Shown piece by piece: positions 58,811 through 64,000 of a stretch of 64,000 nt of DNA. Source of the DNA: Planctomycetota bacterium. Its GTDB lineage: Bacteria > Planctomycetota > Planctomycetia > Pirellulales > Lacipirellulaceae. The stretch spans positions 186,001-250,000 of the forward strand of contig JAJDED010000007.1 of assembly GCA_029259915.1 (NCBI GenBank). Direction: 5' to 3'. Made by a program: the position numbers and the translations under genes. Within the stretch, counting starts at the first letter, position 1. The number at the start of each line of letters is the position of its first letter. The notes beneath the pieces were generated by a model. That model had not been told where the DNA came from. It made no database searches and worked only from the letters and a program-made list of their open reading frames with translations.

Positions 58811-60967
58811 ATGAAGACTCTCATTGACTACTCGCTGGCAATATCGTTGCTTTGCTTTATGGTCGTAGTCGGTTTCTCTTCGCAATGTCTCGGAAGGGAC
58901 TTGTCGGCTGTGCCGCTTCTTGACGGCGAGCGCGACGGATTGAACAACTACTGGGGTGGTCCGTTCGGCACGTTCAACATGAACGGTATTTCGCTGGAAA
59001 CGGGCATCGTCCACGGCGGCAACACTTCCTACCGCGCAGACCTTGGCTCCCTCCCCGCGAGCAACTTGAGCTTCTTCCAGACTTTTTCGAGCGCAACCAC
59101 CGGTACGCAGGACCTTCGACAAACTCGCGACTTAACTCGGTATGAAAGCTTCGAAGGCTATATTCGCAACGACACAAGTGCATCCTTCAACATTCGCATG
59201 GAACTGAAAGACTATCGCGATTCCAACAGTCACCGCGCCTCCAAAACGTTTACTGTGCCCGCCGGCGGAGCTTGGACGAAGATCTCCTCGTCACTCGATA
59301 TTGGCACAGGTTGGAATGTGCAGGGAACTCCCGATTTGGAGCGAACGTACATTGCCAGCTTTGTGATCGATCCGCAACCGACGGCGATTACCGGTTCGTA
59401 TTACTTCGACGATTTCTCCTTTATCGAGCCGGGTGGGCCAATCGACACGCAAACGGCGCCGATTGGAACGATAGTCGAGCGGCTCGCCGAGCGGCATTTC
59501 AGCGGCCTTTGGACCGCTCGCAATCGGGTGTCGGGGCTGGTCTATAACCACAAGGATGGCGTCGGCACGGCGGCGATGAATATCACGGGCGGTACGCTCT
59601 GGATGCTTCCGAAGGCCGTCGAGCGTGGCTGGGTAAGCCAAGGCGACGCCGACACTTTCGTGTCACAAGTCGCGACATCACTCAACACAAACCTCAATCA
59701 AACCAGTTATGTTCCGACTCGTTTTATCAATCCACTCACCGCGGGACTTCCCGGCGGCCAGAACGAAGAATCGAGCATCGATTCCTCGTTCATCGCACTG
59801 GCGCTGCACAACTACAAGAAGCAACCCACGACGTCGCCGGCGCTAGCTGCTCAGATCGACGCGGTTCAGAACCGGTTTCAATTGGATGCCTTTGCCGTTC
59901 CGGCAGGATTTCGATTGGCTTATTTTCCCGCCACCGGATTTACGGGGGGCACGTACAACGGTTACACCAACGAAGGAAAAGTGATTTCTCTGGCCGCGGA
60001 AGCCTCTGACAGTCACCACGTGCCACTCGAGAATCTCTGGAATAGTGATACCGCTCGTTCGCGTAACTTTTTGGTCAATGCTGACGATGCTCATCTGACA
60101 CACAGCTCGACACTGTTTCGTGCCCCGTTTGAGCAGGCTCTGCTCAATCTGTTTGTCGATACATCAGAGCGGGGTGTGGACAACTATCCTACGCGCTCTT
60201 TGGCGACCAATCCTTGGCAGAATTATGTGCGATACGAACGCGAAATTGCTGCGAAACTCGCACAACTTGGAAGAGACAATTTCTTTCAGCCCGATGCGGC
60301 CAGTGGAGCGCCTTTTTCCAGTTATCAGCAGTACAGTCTTTACAACAACTTTGGGCAGCCCGACTTGTTTATGCCTTGGAGCGTGACACTTGCCATGCTG
60401 GCCGGGGCCAATGGTGCCGACGACGCGCTACGCGCATTGCTGGACGTTGATGGCGTCATGGGCCCCCTGGGTTTGGCCGACACGGTCCGCTGGAATACCG
60501 GGCAGGCCGAGCCGTTCTTTGTTTCCAACTCTGGCGACAACTGGAATACGGTTCTTTCCACGATGGCGCTGATGGAAATGCTGGATCATCTAGAGGGACA
60601 GCAGAGTGCCAGTGAGTTCTTCTCCTTGCTCACCGGTGTGAGCGGCGCGTTGGACGAAGTGTTCGTCGACGGTGATCTGACCGGCAATGGAATCACCGAC
60701 GGAGCCGATCTGGCTATTTGGGAAACCGGTTATGGCGATGTCGCAGGAGCGACGCCCGCGTTGGGCGACACGGATGGCGACGGCGATGTCGACGGTGCCG
60801 ACTTTCTGCGGTGGCAACGAGGATTTTCAAGTGCAGCACCTCTTTCCAACACGAATGCCGTTCCTGAACCTAATACGGGGACCGTCTTTTACCTGGCAGC
60901 ACTGATGATGGCGACGCCGCTCGGCTGGCGAACTTTCCGGAGGACATTCAGGGGGCGACTCGTCTAA
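58811..60967 (+). CDS. Exported glycoamylase-like protein with dockerin and PEP-CTERM
   Basis: A 718-residue protein, paralogous to the next gene. Signal peptide about 1-28; an N-terminal beta-sandwich (30-215: VPLLDGERDG ... YYFDDFSFIEPGG) may bind carbohydrate; residues 220-610 are helical with SGLVYNHKDGVGTAAM, LPKAVERGWVSQGDADTF and GYTNEGKVISLAAEASDSHH, a pattern like glycoamylase/DUF3131 (alpha/alpha)6 domains. A dockerin-like EF-hand pair follows (617-671: DLTGNGITDGADLAIWETGY, DGDGDVDGADFLRWQ), then PEP-CTERM (VPEPNTGTV, helix, RRTFRGR). It is probably surface-anchored and acts on the polysaccharide of this locus. Confidence 0.75.
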   Translation: MKTLIDYSLAISLLCFMVVVGFSSQCLGRDLSAVPLLDGERDGLNNYWGGPFGTFNMNGISLETGIVHGGNTSYRADLGSLPASNLSFFQTFSSATTGTQDLRQTRDLTRYESFEGYIRNDTSASFNIRMELKDYRDSNSHRASKTFTVPAGGAWTKISSSLDIGTGWNVQGTPDLERTYIASFVIDPQPTAITGSYYFDDFSFIEPGGPIDTQTAPIGTIVERLAERHFSGLWTARNRVSGLVYNHKDGVGTAAMNITGGTLWMLPKAVERGWVSQGDADTFVSQVATSLNTNLNQTSYVPTRFINPLTAGLPGGQNEESSIDSSFIALALHNYKKQPTTSPALAAQIDAVQNRFQLDAFAVPAGFRLAYFPATGFTGGTYNGYTNEGKVISLAAEASDSHHVPLENLWNSDTARSRNFLVNADDAHLTHSSTLFRAPFEQALLNLFVDTSERGVDNYPTRSLATNPWQNYVRYEREIAAKLAQLGRDNFFQPDAASGAPFSSYQQYSLYNNFGQPDLFMPWSVTLAMLAGANGADDALRALLDVDGVMGPLGLADTVRWNTGQAEPFFVSNSGDNWNTVLSTMALMEMLDHLEGQQSASEFFSLLTGVSGALDEVFVDGDLTGNGITDGADLAIWETGYGDVAGATPALGDTDGDGDVDGADFLRWQRGFSSAAPLSNTNAVPEPNTGTVFYLAALMMATPLGWRTFRRTFRGRLV
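60659..60822 (+). repeat. Dockerin-like cassette, copy 1
   Basis: 164 bases near-identical to 62941-63104: by eye 8 differences, all silent, so the encoded 54 residues are the same, while the flanking parts of the two genes differ strongly. Codes for the two calcium-binding-like loops. Confidence 0.8.
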
Positions 60968-61089
60968 CCCAGCTATCTGCGTTGGACTCGCGCGTCCCAC
61001 GAGCGTAGATTGGTAATAGCTGCGTCATTGGAAAATTGGGACAGAATCCCAATGATGTCGAACGCCGAAGGAGGTTGGAAAAGTTCCTC

Positions 61090-63228
61090 ATGAGATTCTT
61101 GTGTCGCGCAACGTTGACTCTCGTGACTCTTTTGCTCATTGGGTTCACTTTTGCTCCCTGCAAAACTCTTCACGCAGGTGATCTCAGCGTCGTGCCGCTG
61201 CTTGATGGCGAACGATCCGATTCGCTCAATCTTTGGGGAGGACCGTCCAACGCAGGAAACATATTCAGTTTTGAAAAGCAGTCAACGGTCGTGCATACTG
61301 GGCTTGGTGCGTACGAGGCAAACCTGGGTTCGATACCCAACAATGGCTTCCGGTTTTTTCAGACGTTTTCCAGCGAAGTCATTGGCACACCCGGTTATCG
61401 GCAGGACCGCGATTTAACACAGTACCAGGGCGTGGAAGGCTATGTGCGGAATGACACAGGAACGCCGCTGACATTTTCACTGGAACTGAAGGATTATCGC
61501 GATTCGTTAAGCCATCTGGCCAAGCGGAGCTACACGATTCCGGCAGGCAGTTGGACGAAAGTCGAAGCGCCGCTCAATCTTGCGTCCGGCTGGACAGTCT
61601 CCGGCAGCCCTGACCTGACGCGCACTTTCGCCCTGAGTTTTCTTGTCGATGCCGACTTTGGCCCCGCTTCCGGATCTCTTTACCTCGACGACTTTTCTCT
61701 CATCGAAAAAGGTCCAAGCATCGACCCGGCGACGGCACCACTCGATGCGGTAGCCGAGCGGCTGGCGCATCGCCAGTTCCACGCACTGTGGGCTGCCCGC
61801 AATAAGACGACTAGCCTCATTCCCAATACCTCCGACAATGCCGTTCTTTCGGCCCTCAACACGACTACTGGCGTCGTTTGGACATTGCCCGCTGCAATTC
61901 GGCGCGGCTGGGTCGCCCAAGCTGAAGCCGACCAATACATGGGCCAGTTAGTCGCGTCGCTCAACATTAACCGTGATCAATCGACTTATCTTCCGACGCG
62001 ATTTCTGGACCTGGTGACGGCGGCTCCGGTGACAGATCAGGAGGAATCCACCATCGACGCGGCGTTTATCGCGCTGGCCTTGCACAACTACAAATCGCAA
62101 ACTGCAACGCCGGTCACTCTCGGCAATGACATTGGCGTCTTGCTAAATCGCTTTGATCTGGCCTCGTTCGTGACTCCTGGAGCTTTTAACCAGGCGTACT
62201 TTCCCGGCAGTGGATTCAGCCCGTACACGTACAGCGGCTATACGACCGAAAACAAAGTCATCGCGTTGGCCGCCCACCTTTCGGAAGATCACCACGTGCC
62301 GTTGGCAAGCATGTGGAACAAGGAGACGGGCCGAGTTGTCGCCTCCCTGGTCGATCCCGACCAAAGCTTTCTCGTCTATTCTTTTGGAACCGACTACCGC
62401 GCACCGTTCGTGCAGGCGCTCTTGAATTTGTTCGTCGACACCTCGGACAGGGGTGTCGACAACTATCCGATTCGCAGTCTGGCCCGCAATCCGTGGATCA
62501 ATTATGTCCGCTATGAGAGAGAAGTGTCGGCAAAGCTTCAGCAACTCGGCCGCGATCTATTCTTTCAAGCCGACGCAGGGCAGGGTGCGGCCGGATACCA
62601 GCCGTATAATCTGTTCAACGATTTTGGCCAACCAGACTTATTCATGCCTTGGAGCGTCGCACTGGCAATGCTTGCCGGCGCGGACGGGGCAGACGATGCG
62701 TTTCGGTTCCTCCTGGACAATGGCTTGGGAGGCGGACTCGACGGACCGCAAGGCCTGGCTGACTCCGCACAATGGGCGAGCGGCAATGCTAATCCTACCG
62801 ATGTGCCATCGTTTGCCGACAATTGGAACATGGCGCTCTCGACGATGTCGCTGCTGGAATTTCTGGATCGCTACCAGGGACAGCAAAGCGGGAGCGAGTT
62901 CTTTGCGGCATTGTCCGATGTGAGTTCCGCCCTAGATACGGTGTTCGTCGACGGTGATCTGACCGGCAATGGAATCACCGACGGAGCCGATCTGGCTATT
63001 TGGGAAACAGGTTATGGCGATGTCGCGGGGGCGACGCCCGCGTTGGGCGACACGGACGGCGACGGCGATGTCGACGGCGCCGATTTTCTACGCTGGCAAC
63101 GAGGGTTTACTGGTGTGACGGGGCTGACAGACTCCGCTGCAGTGCCGGAGCCGGAAGCACCGGTCTTGCTGTTATTGGTCGGGCTTGGGCTGGTGACGTG
63201 CCGACGTCCAAACAAAGCTTGCAGCTAA
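61090..63228 (+). CDS. Exported paralogue of the preceding gene
   Basis: A 712-residue protein with the same domain order as its upstream neighbour: signal peptide (about 1-29), beta-sandwich domain (VPLLDGERSD ... YLDDFSLIEKGP), helical domain (TSLIPNTSDNAVLSAL, LPAAIRRGWVAQAEADQY, GYTTENKVIALAAHLSEDHH), dockerin-like pair (618-671) and PEP-CTERM (VPEPEAPVLLLLVG, CRRPNK). By eye about half of the positions outside the dockerin are identical. ATG 61090 starts the signal peptide; AAGGAGG lies about 15 bases upstream, rather far. Tandem duplication is evident. Confidence 0.75.
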   Translation: MRFLCRATLTLVTLLLIGFTFAPCKTLHAGDLSVVPLLDGERSDSLNLWGGPSNAGNIFSFEKQSTVVHTGLGAYEANLGSIPNNGFRFFQTFSSEVIGTPGYRQDRDLTQYQGVEGYVRNDTGTPLTFSLELKDYRDSLSHLAKRSYTIPAGSWTKVEAPLNLASGWTVSGSPDLTRTFALSFLVDADFGPASGSLYLDDFSLIEKGPSIDPATAPLDAVAERLAHRQFHALWAARNKTTSLIPNTSDNAVLSALNTTTGVVWTLPAAIRRGWVAQAEADQYMGQLVASLNINRDQSTYLPTRFLDLVTAAPVTDQEESTIDAAFIALALHNYKSQTATPVTLGNDIGVLLNRFDLASFVTPGAFNQAYFPGSGFSPYTYSGYTTENKVIALAAHLSEDHHVPLASMWNKETGRVVASLVDPDQSFLVYSFGTDYRAPFVQALLNLFVDTSDRGVDNYPIRSLARNPWINYVRYEREVSAKLQQLGRDLFFQADAGQGAAGYQPYNLFNDFGQPDLFMPWSVALAMLAGADGADDAFRFLLDNGLGGGLDGPQGLADSAQWASGNANPTDVPSFADNWNMALSTMSLLEFLDRYQGQQSGSEFFAALSDVSSALDTVFVDGDLTGNGITDGADLAIWETGYGDVAGATPALGDTDGDGDVDGADFLRWQRGFTGVTGLTDSAAVPEPEAPVLLLLVGLGLVTCRRPNKACS
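62941..63104 (+). repeat. Dockerin-like cassette, copy 2
   Basis: Second copy of the 164-base segment; see 60659-60822. All 8 differences are third-codon-position changes. Confidence 0.8.
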
Positions 63229-63308
63229 GATTCACAGTCGCTCGCACCCACTGAAGGTCTCGTAGCTCGACGTATCGGGTCGTAATCCCGATGCAGATTA
63301 CATCGCAG

Positions 63309-64000
63309 TCATGGATGCCATCTTCTATGCCTTTGGGCGAAGGTTGCCCATGCTACTAACAACAGCATCAACGAATTGGGTTCGGGCACGCTTGCAGTCG
63401 CACTTAGCGGCAAACCCGAGACGCTGCCGTAGTTGGTTTCCCAGTCGGCGAGGTCTGCAGCGTCGTAAATAGTGCCAAACCCCTGCTGCCATTCGAGAAA
63501 GTCTGCTCCGTCGACGATGCCGTTGTCGTCGAAATCGCCGGCGATAAACTCTGCGAAGACTCGGTCAGCAAAGAAATTGGCGTCGATGCTCTCCACCAAC
63601 CCAAACAGCAAGAACATATGATCCACTAGCCCCGCATCAAAGGGGACCCAAGTCGGTTGCGTGGCCGACTCACGCACCAGACCGTACTTGTATCGCGGAT
63701 CCGTCGTGGGAAACTGGCTGTTGTAAAAGTCTAAGAACGTGTCCATGTCGCCCCAGGCCGCGACTGCTTCGGGCGAAAACACATTGTTCGGGTGGTTCCC
63801 GATCCGATCCGCGTTGTACCCCTGTGGGCTGACCCCAGCGGTAAGTCCATAGCGGAATGTCTCTCCAAGAAAATTAGCGGAGTACTGCTGGTCGACCTGG
63901 CGGTGATTTTCGAAGAATGTTTCGAACGCGGCACTGTGGCGGAAATCACCGTTAAAAAAATGCATTTGTTGCACCCAGAACGCCGGGGCCCAGGCTGAGG
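63309..64000 (-). CDS. Glycoamylase/GH144-like exported protein, C-terminal part
   Basis: The frame is open to the window edge, so only about 230 C-terminal residues are seen. AFWVQQMHFFNGDFRHSAAFE, ETFRYGLTAGVSPQGYNADR, NNVFSPEAVAAWGDMDTFLDFY (each a separate segment) and WVPFDAGLVDHMFLLFGLVES follow the order of conserved blocks in the glycoamylase (COG5368) domain: a Gly-Leu-Thr-Ala loop, a Pro-Ala block and a Asp-hydrophobic final helix. A dockerin-like EF-hand (DFDDNGIVDGADFLEWQ) and PEP-CTERM (VPEPNSLMLLLVAW) follow. GH144 in this group are endo-beta-1,2-glucanases. Family placement is inference. Confidence 0.6.
   Translation of the reverse strand, partial: SAWAPAFWVQQMHFFNGDFRHSAAFETFFENHRQVDQQYSANFLGETFRYGLTAGVSPQGYNADRIGNHPNNVFSPEAVAAWGDMDTFLDFYNSQFPTTDPRYKYGLVRESATQPTWVPFDAGLVDHMFLLFGLVESIDANFFADRVFAEFIAGDFDDNGIVDGADFLEWQQGFGTIYDAADLADWETNYGSVSGLPLSATASVPEPNSLMLLLVAWATFAQRHRRWHP

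Noticed and set aside
58811..63228. Dockerin-like repeats as evidence of a cellulosome
   Set aside because: No cohesin or scaffoldin is present; such EF-hand pairs next to PEP-CTERM are common in planctomycete exported proteins.

Overview
The window looks like chromosomal DNA of a planctomycete, most likely of the Pirellulales. The signs are proteins with a dockerin-like repeat followed by a PEP-CTERM anchor, Ser/Thr kinases (one with DFN in place of DFG) beside an ECF sigma factor, many single genes pointing in alternating directions, and GC-moderate DNA with repeat-bearing spacers. This is inference from gene content; no rRNA or confidently foldable tRNA is present to fix the taxonomy.

Layout. 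1-10 kb: the start of trpA (cut by the window edge) and trpB, mutM, a small PEP-CTERM protein, a Ser/Thr kinase, then the nitrogen-control group amtB, glnB (PII) and glnD on the minus strand. 10-15 kb: a cobalamin adenosyltransferase, an exported HlyD-like adaptor translationally coupled to an exported alpha/alpha-toroid protein, and an unrecognised 230-aa protein. 15-26 kb: a membrane Ser/Thr kinase divergent from an ECF sigma factor, then recG, rnhA, a CxxCH-containing sensor histidine kinase, priA and nadD. 26-34 kb: CPBP protease, small lipoproteins and hypotheticals, an NtrB-like kinase, a creatininase-family hydrolase, a TIGR03032-like protein, galE and a MATE exporter. 34-48 kb: a 998-aa FAD/Fe-S oxidoreductase, an HU-like protein, a MASE3-type hybrid kinase, NhaC-type antiporter, class II fructose-1,6-bisphosphatase, a DUF819 permease and an NlpC/P60 hydrolase. 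48-64 kb: a carbohydrate locus with a LacI regulator, a GPH sugar symporter, a large exported six-hairpin glycosidase, a very large GH94 phosphorylase, two paralogous exported dockerin/PEP-CTERM proteins and a third, edge-truncated one resembling the glycoamylase/GH144 group. My best reading is a beta-glucan locus, possibly for beta-1,2-glucan: exported enzymes cut the polymer, the symporter imports oligosaccharides and the phosphorylase splits them, under LacI control.

The most unusual signal is in the spacers. At least six genes (mutM, the cobalamin adenosyltransferase gene, the CxxCH kinase, priA, nadD and an 86-aa hypothetical), and more weakly trpA and a lipoprotein gene, have imperfect tandem heptanucleotide repeats running directly into the start codon with no visible Shine-Dalgarno sequence. 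The heptad sequence differs between sites but the 7-base period and a mostly pyrimidine-rich sense strand are kept. Two copies of a roughly 107-bp element with inverted ends and other inverted-repeat elements also occupy spacers.
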